Source: Salvelinus alpinus (taxonomy: Eukaryota; Chordata; Actinopteri; Salmoniformes; Salmonidae). From it: a stretch of 64,000 nt of DNA. A model generated the notes under the pieces. The model saw only the letters and a list, made by a program, of their open reading frames with translations. It had not been told where the DNA came from and did not search any database. The stretch covers positions 34,364,430 to 34,428,429 of the forward strand of contig NC_092094.1 of NCBI RefSeq assembly GCF_045679555.1, read 5' to 3'. Shown one piece after another: positions 12,336 to 24,200 of this stretch (positions are counted from its first letter, which is position 1; every line of letters starts with the position of its first letter). Position numbers and translations under genes: made by a program.

Positions 12336-12415
12336 AACATAGAATGCCCACCCAGCTCACGTCCTGACCAACTAAACACAGACTAAACAAAGGAAATAAG
12401 GTCAGGAACGTGACA
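12179..12415 (-). repeat. LTR copy B (5' LTR in element orientation), hairpin region missing
   Basis: Runs TGTAACATTGAAG...AACGTGACA, 237 bp. The last 80 bp closely match copy A (catagaatgcccacccagct onward), but the hairpin block is absent and the outer part is divergent. The two LTRs are too different for a recent simple insertion, so age, gene conversion or recombination with another copy is likely. Confidence 0.6.
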
Positions 12416-12740
12416 TGTTTTCTGTTCTCTATGGAAGTATACATTTGAAACAATAAGGCTTGACATTACCCAATTAACTGAACTTAGGTGGTACATTGCA
12501 TACTTTGAGCTGTACACTAAACAACAACAAAGGCCACTGAAATCAAATACCTGCGTGCTGTAATTGTTAAACTGATTCATTCATAAACAATTATGTTATT
12601 ATGTTCACTGTTGTTACTCTGATTTCATTAGGGGACAATTTAATTTCAGTTACAAAGCACAGAGGTGTACTTAAAGTTTCATAGTCTGCTAAGGCTGTGT
12701 TCACACAGGCAGCACAATTCAGATATTAGTTTCACTAACT

Positions 12741-12954
12741 GGGCTCCCGAGTGGCGCAGTGGTCTAAGACACTGCATCTCAGTGCAAGAGGTGTCACTGC
12801 AGTACCTGGTTCAAATCCAGGCTGCATCACATCCAGCCATGGTTGGGAGTCCCATAGGGTGGCGCACAATTGGCCCAGTTTCGCCGGGGTAGGCTGTCAT
12901 TGTAAATAAGAATTTGTTCTTAATTGACTTGCCTAGTTAAATAAACAAAAAAAA
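12741..12954 (+). mobile_element. tRNA-derived SINE (tRNA-Leu-like, probably SlmI/SlmII group)
   Basis: Starts gggctcccgagtggcgcagt, with an A box (gtggcgcagtggtctaag) and a B box (ggttcaaatccagg) of a tRNA-type pol III promoter. A GC-rich body and an LTR-independent tail follow (gacttgcctagttaaataaa, then an A run). It sits inside what looks like an older teleost MITE beginning near 12692 (ggctgtgttcacacaggcag). Not a functional tRNA gene. The subfamily name is from memory. Confidence 0.8.
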
Positions 12955-13042
12955 CAGGTATTTTAACCGATCAAGCTCTGAAAAATATCTGATGTGAAAA
13001 GATCTGATAGGTTTGGATTTCCAAACTTTTAATGTTATTAGT

Positions 13043-13469
13043 TGTAATAGAGACCTGAGGGGTAGCCGAGGGGCTACACCAGAGATTAATGGTTATCTGT
13101 AGGAGGAAGGTATATGGTGGGTGCAATTAAGCTTGGAATGTACTGAGCGTAGGGAAAACAATCACATGTGGCAGGCATTGATAAGGGGAGAGAGCCATGG
13201 ATTAGTGATGAAGGGGGTCGAGGTCAGGTCAGGTCACATTAAGGGAAAAGAAAAGTTATTGCCCGTATCACTTAGTTTCCTGCCTAGCAATAAAGATACA
13301 ATGTTTAGCGAGAAGGAGGAGACTCCACCCAAAGTGGGGTACATATACCACAACTATTGTAAACATGTATTTGTCTAATGCAGCTGTATTGACCCTCTGG
13401 GAAGAATAAACTTGGTTTAAGCTTTCATAGCGTTCGTTGAGTTTTTACTCTGAGAATTAGAACCGAACA
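13043..13469 (+). repeat. Possible LTR of an endogenous retroelement
   Basis: Has TG...CA-like ends (tgtaatagagacc ... aaccgaaca), an aataaa at about 13405 and a retroviral-LTR-like tail (gagtttttactctgag). No matching target duplication was found and no internal genes adjoin. Could be another unclassified repeat. Three overlapping AGGTC steps occur at 13220-13235. Confidence 0.3.
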
Positions 13470-14314
13470 GATCTGATGTGATTGTAATTCAGATGTAATG
13501 CAGAGCCATGATAAAACCATGCACTCACTGCAATCCCATTGTTAAACAATCATACACTAGAGTCTGGACCAAAATAAATATTGATGCACAAAGATCAGAG
13601 AGCCAACTTGATAAATCCTATGTGTCCTGCTTACATTCCATTTGTCCAATAAGAATTGTCCTATTCATATCTATAATAATTTCTCAACTCCATTAGTGAA
13701 TGCATTGTTTATTTTGAAAAGGGCATTAGACTAGAGAAGAGGAGGGGCTGTTTAAAAATGATTGGATTTAACCAGTGGAGGTAGAGGTAGCTCTGCCGCA
13801 GTGAGTTATGGATGCCCAACAGAGAGGAGCCTCTTCATTAGGGGAGTGATTAAAATTGATGGGAGCCCATAAAGCTTAGGTTCCCCTGAATTCCCTGGAG
13901 CATAGCTCCATTCTCCGCTCATTTATTTGGGACTTTGTGTTGATCAATAAAAGGTGCCTGCTGCTCACCATGGGGTCTGACTGGGGAAGAAAAAACAGAG
14001 GAAAGAAAAGTGACTTGTTTTGTTGTCGAAGACAAACATTACTGTGAACAATTCAGGCTTTAGAGAACCTTGGGGAAAACTCTGGCTTCAGCTTTTGTTT
14101 TTCTGTACTTGTCTTTACAGGGTCTCTATTTTGGTCTATGTGAAACCGAGGCACTTTCTTTCAAGGCTCCCAAACACTTAAAAAATATATTTTCTATAAG
14201 AAATGTTTCTGTTTAGTGTGTCCAATGTCATTTGATTATGATTGGCTTGGTAAAGAGAAAGTACAACTTCTTCCATGTATGCACTACATTTAATATTTCA
14301 ATTTTTTAAATCAG
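13470..14314. other. Intergenic DNA, no gene seen
   Basis: Non-repetitive by eye. No exon or known element recognised. Confidence 0.4.
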
Positions 14315-14319
14315 GCGTC

Positions 14320-14641
14320 TGTCACGCGTTTGGGTGGGCATTCTATGTCTGGTGTTCTATGTTGTCCTTGTTTTGTATTTCTATGTGTTTGGTCTGGTAT
14401 GGTTCCCAATCAGAGGAAGCTGTCTATCGTTGTCTCTGATTGAGAACCATACTTAGGTAGCCTGTTCCCACCTGTGTTTGTCGGTAGTTATTTTCTGTTT
14501 AGTGTTTGTTGCACCTTTCAGAACTGTTCGTTGGTCGTTTTGTTGTTTTTGTTCGCGTGTTCATCTTTATTAAAAGTATTATGGATACGTACCACGCTGC
14601 ACTTTGGTCCTCCCCTCCTTCTCCCGACGACGTTCGTTACA
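14320..14641 (+). mobile_element. Solo LTR with 5-bp target duplication
   Basis: 322 bp running TGTCACGCG...GTTCGTTACA, flanked by exact GCGTC direct repeats (14315-14319 and 14642-14646). It is the same family as the LTRs at 239-705 and 10267/12179. It contains the family hairpin (14397-14452, gtatggttcccaatcagag against ctctgattgagaaccatac) and a tttattaaa poly(A)-like region near 14566. A single LTR with intact duplications is the product expected from LTR-LTR recombination. Confidence 0.75.
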
Positions 14642-14646
14642 GCGTC

Positions 14647-15390
14647 TAATAGGTTTATCAGGTAAAGTTATCTTTAATAATGTTGTGTCTCTGCTGTATC
14701 AGCTATTGCAGCATATTACAGTTCATCATAATTTACTAGTTTAATTAGGTATTCTACGTGTCCGGTTGGAAATATAATAACTATTACAAATGTCTTGCAG
14801 TATTGATCAGACTTATTGCATTAATTCAAATGTACATTGTGGACTCCATGTGGACAGAAGGAACACACTTATGTCATTACTGAAGGGAACAGGAATACAT
14901 GCATGTGTGCTGGACATGGGCCCAGGTCCTCTTTGTCTAAGACTGTAAATGTCCAGCTCAGACCATTGGTGTAACAGAGCTGTACTGTATGGCTCAGGGC
15001 CCACTGCTCTGCTCCCCACTGTCTGCTACTCCAAGCTTGGGTTGGGCTAAACTAACTGAGATGTGAGTCACAGGTCAGAAGCTCTTTCTGAGGAAACACA
15101 TGGGGATCGACTTTCAACAAAGTACAGCTGTCTATTTTATTTCTGGGTTTTAAATGTGAGCTTCATGGATGTTATTTGCAAAATAGCCAGGATTAAGTTG
15201 CAATGGACATATAACATGACTATGAAATTAAGTACAAAGGCACTATTTACTATTTGTCATGAAAGGACACTGTTTTATCTGAATGTGGACATTTCAACCT
15301 CCCTCTGTAGCCCAGAGGATCCTCAGTGAGGAATTCTGTGTGAGAAGCAGTTTTGTGTTTAGACCTTTGAATCTCCACACTCTTAGGAAA
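14647..15390. other. Intergenic DNA, no gene seen
   Basis: AT-rich. Open frames up to 88 codons show no recognisable protein. Confidence 0.4.
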
Positions 15391-15555
15391 ACAGGTTCCA
15401 AAAGGGTTCTGTGGCTGTCCCCATAGGATAACCCTTTTTGGTTCCAGGTAGAACCCTTTTTGTTTCTAGGTAGAACTCTTTTGGGATCCATGTAGAACCC
15501 TCTGTGGAAAGGGTTCTACATGGAACCCAAAAGGGGTTCTTCAAAGGGTTCTAGT
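15391..15555. repeat. Palindromic teleost repeat (gggttct / agaaccc units)
   Basis: Multiple gggttct and agaaccc words alternate in opposite orientation. The clearest hairpin is ggatccatgtagaaccc (15484-15500) against gggttctacatggaaccc (15510-15528). Probably a foldback MITE; superfamily not determined. Confidence 0.6.
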
Positions 15556-16702
15556 ATACAGTAGATGCAGTAAAGAGGTCAATCGAACTTGACCAAAACA
15601 ATGGAATTGCCATGGAAACATGTGGGGGAAAGATCCTGAATCTCCTCATTGCCCCCCAGCAAAATTAGTCTACATTTAGGCTATTGTTTATATGTGTATT
15701 TAACGCTATGTTGAGGTGAAAATCAGAGTTCATGTCATCTTAACCCATCAACTGCCTTACAGTTCACAACTACCTGGACTAGCACCACCAATTTCTGTAT
15801 GCTAGCAATGCTAACCAGCTTATATGAACGGGAGTACGCATTTAGAAGTCACTTCTTCTAATCCTGAAAAGGGACAACTGGTGAAGTTTAGAGTATGTGA
15901 GAGCAGGCAAAGGGGAAGGGTTGGAATCACAACTCTGATGGAATGCTACTCCCTTCTCAGACACCGGAGAACTTTTTGATTCTTTGCACATTTTCCTAAA
16001 CTCATGCAAATATATCCAGAAGCTATCAGTGGATTCCATATGAGCTGGTTCGATAAATAACAGTTGTAGTGACAGGAAGCAGTGTCAATCAGATGTCAGG
16101 GGTGGAAGCAGAAGTAAAATAAACATGAAACACTGAGACTAAAAAGAGAGTTATATAAAGCTCTCCTTGAAGTTCAGCATCACACCTCTTTACCCCCAGT
16201 GTGTCTGTTCTATAATGGCACAAAGTAGGGATGAGTTGATGCTGCCTTTTTCATCTCTAAGCCTTTTGTTAACATGGAGAGAGAGAGTGAGGGGAAGACT
16301 GAGAGAGGCAGAGAGAGAGACAGCGAGAGAGAGGAAAAGGAAGAAAAAGGTGCTGGGGATTGGACCCAGTCCCTGCACACCCAATTAAAGGAATCTTCTG
16401 CTCAAAGACACAGTCTAGCAACATGGGTTCTGACATTTGTCTTCCTGAGTGTTGTGATTTACGGTACCATGGAGCTAAAGGCTAAATTAGCAAGCCCCCA
16501 AACATCAGAGACCGCACAGTACTGTCTGATGGGCTGGATTTGTCAGATAGCATTGGGCAGGCAGTTTGCTGCTGTCTTGTTTTCATCAGGAGCTGTTAGT
16601 ATAGGCAGCGGAGCATTGTGCTTTCTCCTTTGTGAATATAGAAAGGAGCTGCTACAGCATACCAATGGCTTTTGCATTAGGACTCTTTTAAAAGACAATT
16701 AA
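15556..16702. other. Intergenic DNA with a GA-rich stretch
   Basis: Purine-rich imperfect GA tract at about 16274-16350. The 142-codon frame crossing it starts in low-complexity sequence and has no recognised domain, so I do not call a gene. Confidence 0.4.
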
Positions 16703-16704
16703 AT

Positions 16705-17141
16705 GGGGCCTCCCGAGTAGCGCAGTGGTCTAAGACTGAGGCGCCACTATAGCAGGCTAGGTCACAGCCGGCCGTGACCGGGAGAACCATGGGACGGCGC
16801 ACGATTGGCCCAGCGTCGTCCGGGTTAGGGGCAGGTTTGGCCGGCCGGGATTTCCTTGTCTCATCATGCTCTAGCGACTTCTTGTGGTGGGCCGGGGGCC
16901 TGCAGGCTGACTTCGGTCGTCAGTTGGAAGGTTTTTTCTCCGATACATTGTTGCGGCTCGCATCCAGGTTAAGTGAGCAGTGTGTCAAGAAGCAGTGTGG
17001 CTTGGCAGGGTCGTGATTCGGAGGACGCATGGCTCTCCACCTTCGCCCATCCTGAGTCCGTAGGGGAGTTGCAGAGATGAGACAGGATCGAAACTACCAA
17101 ATTGGATATCACGAAAAAGGGGGTAAAAGTCAACAAAAATA
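16705..17141 (+). mobile_element. Longer tRNA-Leu-like SINE
   Basis: Starts ggggcctcccgagtagcgca and shares the tRNA-like head and the gcgcacgattggcccagcgt block with the SINEs at 12741 and 30296. It then continues with a different body (ggtttggccggccgggattt ... catcctgagtccgtagggga) and ends in an A-rich tail. Imperfect flanks aaaagacaattaaat (16690) and aaaagaccatgaaat (17142) may be its target duplication. Confidence 0.7.
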
Positions 17142-17196
17142 AAAAGACCATGAAATAATATGTATGATATGTAATGCCCAATCCTACCATCTCTAC

Positions 17197-17374
17197 TAGT
17201 GGATCCTGCTGAGGGGAGGATGGCTCATAATAATGGCTGGAACAGAGTGAATGGAATGGCATCAAACAAATGCAAACCATGTGTTTGATGTATTTGCTAC
17301 CATTCCATCCATTCCGCTCCAGCCATTACCACAATCCAGTCCTCCCCAATTAAGGTGCCACCAACCTCCTGTGG
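17197..17374. mobile_element. hAT-type MITE, older copy
   Basis: Left end tagtggatcctgctgagggg and the palindromic core (ccattccatccattccgctc against ggaatgg...) match the element at 55529. The right end is the variant caacctcctgtg. Flanks atctctac (17189-17196) and gtctctac (17375-17382) agree at 7 of 8 positions, fitting an 8-bp hAT duplication. Confidence 0.65.
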
Positions 17375-17382
17375 TCTCTACA

Positions 17383-17769
17383 TGTGGATGTGGCAACTGC
17401 ACATAGTCCTATGGTATATATACGCCACTTTAAATCTAAGGCTTTTTCCTTTTCATCTTTCTTGCATGAATGTAACATTTTATGAAATTACATTTTGTGC
17501 TCTCTCATTCCAGTGTCTTATCATATCACATATCATGGAAACCAAAATGGAGATGAAATGTTCTTCCAGTTCTTCAAATGATGAAAATATTCATGGTGAA
17601 GTGGATTCTCTGGGTCATTAGTGTAATGAGGAGAAAATACTACAGTATGAAGCAGAGCAGTAGGATGCCGGTCTCTCAACTAATGCATACATCCCCAACA
17701 AACATTATATCTCAGAACATGGTATTTTGATGGGAATGTCAACATTTCAACATATTTAAAATGAAATGT
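17383..17769. other. Intergenic DNA, no gene seen
   Basis: No recognised repeat or exon. Confidence 0.4.
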
Positions 17770-18499
17770 GAACTGAAAAGGGCTTTGGATAACATGAATA
17801 AAGGCAGATCACCTGGTTGTGATGGTATTCCTCCTGAGGTCTATTTAACATTTTGGAACCAATTACAGTAGCTCAACTATTACTTGAAATGATTAACACA
17901 GCCGTTCACAAAGGTTCATTTGGAAGGGATGTAAACACAGCACTAATTTCACTTTTATTAAGAAAAAGTGAGGATGCCACCCAGTGCTTTCATTATCACC
18001 CTCAATCTTTGATTATCACAGATATTAAACTATTTAAAAAAATTCTGTCATCCTGTCTCGAAAGGTACTTACCCAAATTGATACATCCGGACCAAAGCAG
18101 GTTTGTTAAAAAACGATTATCCTCAGATAACCTCCATCTATTACATGTCTTTCATGCTTCATCAGAACCAAAGCTCCTTGGGCAGTTCTATCTCTCGAAG
18201 CAGAAAAAGCTTATTGATAGACTAGAATGGTCATATCTTTTGTTGGTGTTGGAACATATGCGACTTGGCTCCAATTTCATGAATATGATTAAAATACTAT
18301 ATGCCAATCCCTCAGCCACAGTAATAACATAATAAATAGAAGTAGCAGGCAAGGTGACGCCATCTCACCTCTGCTATTTTTATTGTCTATGGAGCCCCTG
18401 GCCCAAGCAGTTCAACAATCAAAACAAATTACACCAATATCTCTCAATTCTATGGATCATGTCATCTCACTATACACTGATGACATCTTACTTCATCTA

Positions 18500-20012
18500 C
18501 AGTGCCTTCAGAAAGTATTCATACCCCTTGACTTATTCCACATTTTGTTGTGTTACAGCCTGAATTCACAATGGATTAAATATTATTATTTTTCAATCAT
18601 CGACACACAACAGCCAATAATAACAAAGTGATAACATGTTTGCAAATGTATTGAAAATGAATAATCAGAAATATCTCATTTACATAAGTATTCACACTCC
18701 TGAGTCAACACATGTTAAAATCACCTTTGGCAATGATTACAGCGTCTTCCTGGATTGTAAAACATTTGCACATGATTATTTTTTAAATGTTTCATGCTTT
18801 GTCAAGTTGGTTGTTGATCATTGCTAGACAACCATTTGCAAGTCTTGCCATAGATGTTGAAACCGATTTATGTCAAAACTGTAACTAGGCCCCACAGGAA
18901 CATTCAATGTCATCTTGGTAAGCAACTCCAATGTATATTTGGCCTTGTTTCAGGTTATTGTCCTTCTGAAAGGTGAATTTCTCTCCCAGTGTCTGTTGGA
19001 AAGCAGATTGAATCCGGTTTTGCTCTAGGACATTGCCTATGCTTAGCTCTATTCCGTTTCTTTATATCCTAAAAAACTCCCTATTCTTTACGGATGACAA
19101 GCATACCCATAACATGATGCAGCCACCACCATGCTTGAAAATATGAATAGTGGTACTCAGTGATGTGATGTGTTGGATATGGCCCAGACATAGCACTTTG
19201 TATTCAGGACATAGAGTTAATTTTTCATTGCAAACAGGATGTATGCTTTGGAATATTTTTATTATGTACAGGCTTCCTTTTTTTTACTCTGTCATTTAGG
19301 TTAGGATTGTAACTACAATGTTGTTGACCCAGCCTCAATTTTCTCCTATCACAGCCATTAAACTCTGTAACTGTTTTAATAAAGTCACCATTGGCCTCAT
19401 GTAGAAATCCCTGAGCGGTTTCTTTCCTCTCCGCAACTGAGTTAGGAAGGACACCTATATCTTTGTAGTGACTGGGTGTATAGATACACCATCCAAAGTG
19501 TAATGAATACCTTCACAATGCTTAAATGGATATTCAAGGACTGTTCTCTTTTTTTTTACCCATCTACCAGTAGGTGCACTTCTTTGCAAGGCATTGGAAA
19601 ACCTCCCTGGTCTTTGTGGTTGAATCTGTGTTTGAAATTCACTGCTCGACTGAGGGACCTTACAGATAATTGTATGTGTGGGGTACAGAGTAATTAGAGT
19701 AATTAGTAATTCAAAAATCATGTTATTATTGCACACAGAGTCCAAGCAACCTTTTATGTGACTTGTTAAGCACAGTTTTACTCCTGTGGTAATTTAGGCT
19801 TGCAATAAAAAAGGTGTTGAATACTTACTGACTCAAGACGTCATTTTTAATTCATTTGTAAAAAAAATATATATATATATTAAAGAAACATAATTCCACA
19901 TTTACATTATGGGATATTGTGTGTGGGCCAGTGACACAAAATCGCAATTTTAGAAATTTTTAATTCAGCCTGTAACGCAACAGAATGTGGAAAAAGTCAA
20001 GGGGTGTGAATC
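18500..20012 (-). mobile_element. Nearly full-length degenerate Tc1-like element inside the L1
   Basis: Begins cagtgccttcagaaagtatt right after a TA (18498-18499) and carries inner terminal sequence (ccttgacttattccacattt). The right end (gtcaaggggtgtgaat) is clipped before its last 12 or so bases. Minus-strand transposase homology is visible only as fragments, for example around the ccaccaccatgcttgaaaat block at 19120. Many stops make it inactive. Same family as at 1-837 and 59792-60709. Confidence 0.75.
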
Positions 20013-20193
20013 CAGTGTAGCACAATCTCTCCCAAATGCTTTGAAGATCATAGACAAATTCAGCTCCATCTCAAGTTAAAAAATAAATCTAACCAGACCT
20101 GCCCTACTGCATCTCAAGAAACTGACATAGGACCCCATCACTACTTAAGGAATGCCAATTGTTTCTCATTTTAAATATTTAGGAATATATATA

Positions 20194-20802
20194 TACTCAC
20201 ATGCCAGTTTATTAGGTACACCACCCATTCACGAAAATGGAGTTACGTGGCTTTCTATATAAAGCAGGCTGACAGGCATCGAGACATTCAGTTACTGTGC
20301 AATTTAACGTTAGAATGGGCAAAACAAGTGACCTAAGTGACGTTGGTGCCAGGCGCGCCAGATGCAGTATCTCAGAAACGGACGCCTCCCTGGGCTTTTC
20401 ACTCAAGTCAATGTCAACGGCAAGAATCATGCAAGCTAACAGGTGGGCCACAAACAGTCAAATAACAGCGTAATACAACAGTGGTGTGCAAAACAACATC
20501 TCAGAATGCACAACTCGCCGATCCTTGTTCTAGTGGCTCCAGAGGGCATGCAATCACCAACACTGGACAATTGAGGAGTGATAAAACATTGCCTGAAACA
20601 TGACAGCGAGTTCAGTTTACTTGATTGGCCTGGTCAGTCCCCAGACCTCAACCCAATGGAGCATCTTTAGGATAAGATGGAGCGGGCTGCTCGCAGCAGG
20701 AATTTACCGCCGTCTAATCTGCAGTATCTACGTGATTCCATCGCATCAGCATGGACCAACATCCCTGTGGAATGTTTCCTAATAAACTGTCCCGTGAGTG
20801 TA
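20194..20802 (+). mobile_element. Short Tc1/mariner-type element, second insertion in the L1
   Basis: Left end tactcacatgccagtttatt and right end aataaactgtcccgtgagtg are inverted repeats, flanked by TA-rich sequence. The interior keeps the end of a DDE transposase (CQSPDLNPMEHL, about 20634-20670), with a stop immediately after. About 600 bp against the usual 1.3-1.6 kb, so internally deleted and non-autonomous. Confidence 0.7.
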
Positions 20803-20946
20803 TATTTCCTTCTTTTGATAAAAGCATTGCCAAAAACTTCAACATAACACTCAAATCAATTAAATCGGACATCAGTAGATGTACAGGTTCTAATGGCAAG
20901 CTGGGAAACATGGATTTCAGGTGGGAGAGAGGACGTGGGTGGGTGG

Positions 20947-21258
20947 ATGATATGACGTTGGGAACTGGGGGGGAATGGGTTGGAGAGGGGAATACTTTTT
21001 TTGTTGGTTTTTGCCTTGCAGAAAAAGTATTTCAAAAATGTTGATAGTGTTCTTTATCTTTGAATGCATTTCCCAGATGTTTTTTTGTGGTGGCCCACAG
21101 GTACAAGAAAATATCAAATGTGAAATGAAAATATAACTTAATACATGAATATATCTGTATGAATATGACTTTGAATGATATACCTGTACCTGTAACCACC
21201 CTTCTGAAAAAAGGACTAACTAAATAAAAAGTTGGTCACAAAAAATGATATGACGTTG
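20947..21258 (+). mobile_element. 5'-truncated L1 3' end with 14-bp target duplication
   Basis: Exact direct repeats ATGATATGACGTTG at 20947-20960 and 21245-21258 bracket a 284-bp insert. The insert starts in a G-rich stretch and ends aataaaaagttggtcacaaa, typical of a fish L1 3' end with a short A tail. This is the signature of target-primed insertion of a truncated LINE into the tail of the older L1. Confidence 0.7.
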
Positions 21259-24200
21259 ATAGTAAACTTTTTTTATCTCAATTTGATTTCAATTATTGCG
21301 GTAAAAAAAGCACAAGGTTGAAGACTATTTACCGACTAACCAGATATATCCAGATATTAAGCTTGCATCTCCTGTTAATGCCATGTCTCTATGCTTCTGC
21401 CTCTGATTTGAAATATGTAGACACACACACACACACACACACACACAGCCCCATACAAACACATATAAAGCAACAACCCATAAGGACAGCAACAACCCAC
21501 AAGGACAACTAGCTAAGCTCCTGAGCCAGAGTAGTGTAGAGTTAGTGGATAGTAGTCCATCCCAGCAGCCAGTGGGGAAGTGTGCTCTCACAAGGTGAGC
21601 TGATGCTGAAGGAGAGGAGAAGGCAGTCTTACGGTCAGCAGGGAGTGAGTGGGCCTCAGGGAGAAGCTCTTAACTTCTGTCAGGTACAAATAACCACACC
21701 ATTTTTCAGCTCCTGATTTTTAACTGAGAAAATCACTCTGGTCCCTAGTCATATGAACTCTACACACATGCCATGAGTCAATTCTAACTCTGACAGAAAA
21801 GAGTTGGCAATAACCTGACAATTCTATATTTTTTCACACAAAGAGGATTTATGACCAGAGAATTTGTTTTTCTTTGTAGTTTGTCATGTCTTTAGGATAC
21901 ACATTGACTATGTAATGTAAAGCAATTTACTTTGCATGTCTGTATTTGTATGGACAGTAATTATGGGTTGTATGGATGGGAAAGAATAATTACCAACAGC
22001 AGCTACAGTAGTCCTTCAATGTAGAATGTTTATCACATTTTATTGTCATCATGACATCATATAAAAAAACAGATTTCCGTTCAATTACATACATAGTATA
22101 TATAACCACATATTATGAATTCACTTGTTTTGTTGGTTGTTTCTGAGTTTGCCTATGGCACTCATGAAATTAAGTCTGACTGTCAGGAATGTAAAGCTAG
22201 CTGCCTGTACAGAAGCACTTATAAAATCAAATCTAAACATTTATTTATAGTAAATTCAATGATTTGCTATTGTCAAGTTGCTGCTAGGTGGTGCTGTTCA
22301 GTAGCATTGTTTCATTCAAAGGAGGGAGACACAAAGTTCCATATACAGATAACTATGATAGTCTATACATCATCCTTGACATATCTCAGTTATTCTGAAA
22401 CAGTATACACTATACAGTACATGCTGTGTTGGTTGTGTATCATATTTTCATGTTAAAATTCACAAACCTTTGACTCTATAGTTGTCTCCTGTGAGATTGG
22501 AGTTGGCAGAACTCTCTGATGTCTTGTGCACCCAGGAGGCCCAGCACATTCATCCTGTACTGTACTGAATGTCTGAGTGTACGTGCCCCGTGCCAGAGTA
22601 CTCCACCATATATCACATCATTTAACACTTTGAACTGCCACAAACGTGTCACTCTGCCTCTCTCCTGATACCACGATTTGTCAGATTGAAATCATAAATA
22701 CAATCATTCCCCCAACGCTGGGTCTTTATTCTGTCAACTGTTTCAATCCGCTGCCATGCCTCTTCATTTCCTACACATGAATAAGTGAAACATCATTAAT
22801 ATGTCTCTTTCATTAAGGCCTGGCACTTCACACTGCAGTAAATCATCAAGAGGAAAATTATTTGTCGTGCATCTATGTTTGGAGGGGAACCATTCTGATG
22901 TCCGATTTTGTAAAGAATCCCACTACTGACATATTACACATTGCACAGGATATTTTCTGTACGGTTCTTTTTGATTTGGGTTTGGATTTAATCTCTTGAA
23001 CCATTGGTTGAATCTTTACACCTTCATTTGATCAATATGTTGAAATAACGGCACAAGGAAATAACCCACATTTTCCAGGGCACAGAACGATCAGTTACTC
23101 CTGGAATGAGATGGAGACTGCCCAAAGTCAAGTTCACTGGAAAGGCGTTATTGATGGGCCGATGGGACTAAGTAAATAAGTCATTTTTTAACAAAAACAG
23201 GCACTCCCAGGACATTCTGAAAAAGAGAGTTCTTCAGTCTCAGAGGCTATTCTATTGTCTGATAAACTTTATATCTGAAGGGTGTCCTGTCTGGTGTCTC
23301 TAGTGTCTTCCTCTGGTGTTCTCCTGATTTTGAAATATTGCCTCACATAATGAGGGAGAAAAATAGAGCAGTGGTGCACCCCTGAGCTGGTGTCAGCTTA
23401 ATCAATCATTTTTAAACACAGCGAGAGAGGCAGCCATGTAGCACTGCCCGCCTCACATCCGCCACATCCTTCCCCTGCTCCAGTCGATGACAGCGGCATA
23501 ATTCATTACAACTCAAAAATTAAACCAGCAGCATCAAACTCGTCCTTGCATCTTTTGTTTAAACAGGGGTTGGGGAGGATGTGCATGTGTCCATCTGTGC
23601 TTGCGTGCATACTCGTGTGTGTGTGTGTGGGGGGGCTCGCTCTTATTTGAGAAGAGCGAGCCTCAGATTACCCGCATGTACATACAGTACCTTCAAATTC
23701 TTGGTTTGCCCATTGAACTTGGGAAGGAGGGAGATGTTGGAGTAAGGTTCACGGGGTTACATTGCAGTGGGTCATGAGGTTATGAATTTTGGAGGAGACA
23801 AGGCTGAGCAGAAGGAGAGTGATTTGGCATAATCTCAGGCCAGTGAGAGATTCTTTCTTCCTTTCCCTGAAAATATCTTCTTTCCACAATGTCCTTGTGG
23901 TTAGATCATGCAGAGCTTTGAGCTTCAAATCGTTAGCTTTTTAATACTAACAAATTAATCCCTTACATGACCAAAGTAACAATGTTTTTCTATTTCACTT
24001 TTGGTAATTTCTGCAATTATCCTGATGTGAGGGAGTATATGCAGTTTGTATCAACTGCTTTGGTGTAGATAATTTGATTTCCAGCTGTCCATATATTCTA
24101 TGATATTTGCTCTGAAATTAAAGATTAATCAAATGTGGCTTATTAACTTGTATTTTGTTAGTAGGCTTCATTCTCTATTGTTGTGGTTAGAGAGACCTCT

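Larger units (their letters stand above)
10267..12415 (-). mobile_element. Non-autonomous LTR retrotransposon
   Basis: Two LTR-like ends (10267-10639 and 12179-12415) with TG...CA termini flank about 1.5 kb. In the minus orientation the 3' LTR is preceded by a long G run (a C run at 10643-10661 on +), which fits a polypurine tract. Flanks are CGTTT on the left and TGTTT on the right, so a 5-bp target duplication with one CpG-type change is likely. There is no protease, reverse transcriptase or integrase. The interior holds one long proline-rich frame and short tandem repeats. Movement would depend on proteins of another element. I recognise the interior as a dispersed salmonid repeat but cannot name the autonomous partner. 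Confidence 0.65.
17770..20946 (+). pseudogene. Degenerate L1-type LINE reverse transcriptase, twice interrupted
   Basis: Broken pieces of an L1-clade ORF2 read on the + strand. They include GRSPGCDGIPPEVY (about 17805), LPKLIHPDQSRFVKKR and SSDNLHLLH (about 18070-18150), RQGDAISPLLF (about 18345) and a mutated YADD box, YTDDILLH (about 18473). The next piece, ALKIIDKFSS, resumes only after the Tc1-like element ending near 20012. SHFKYLGIYI is cut by a second element at 20194, and SFDKSIAKNFN resumes at 20812. Stops, frameshifts and loss of the first Asp of YADD-type geometry make it inactive. The 5' half is missing. Confidence 0.7.

Noticed and set aside
12741..12830. Possible tRNA gene (A and B boxes present)
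   Set aside because: The head belongs to a SINE: the body and A-rich tail follow directly, and the same unit recurs at 16705 and 30296. No complete cloverleaf.
16274..16702. 142-codon frame beginning with an RE/ER-rich stretch
   Set aside because: The charged start comes from a GA-rich simple repeat. The rest shows no known domain.
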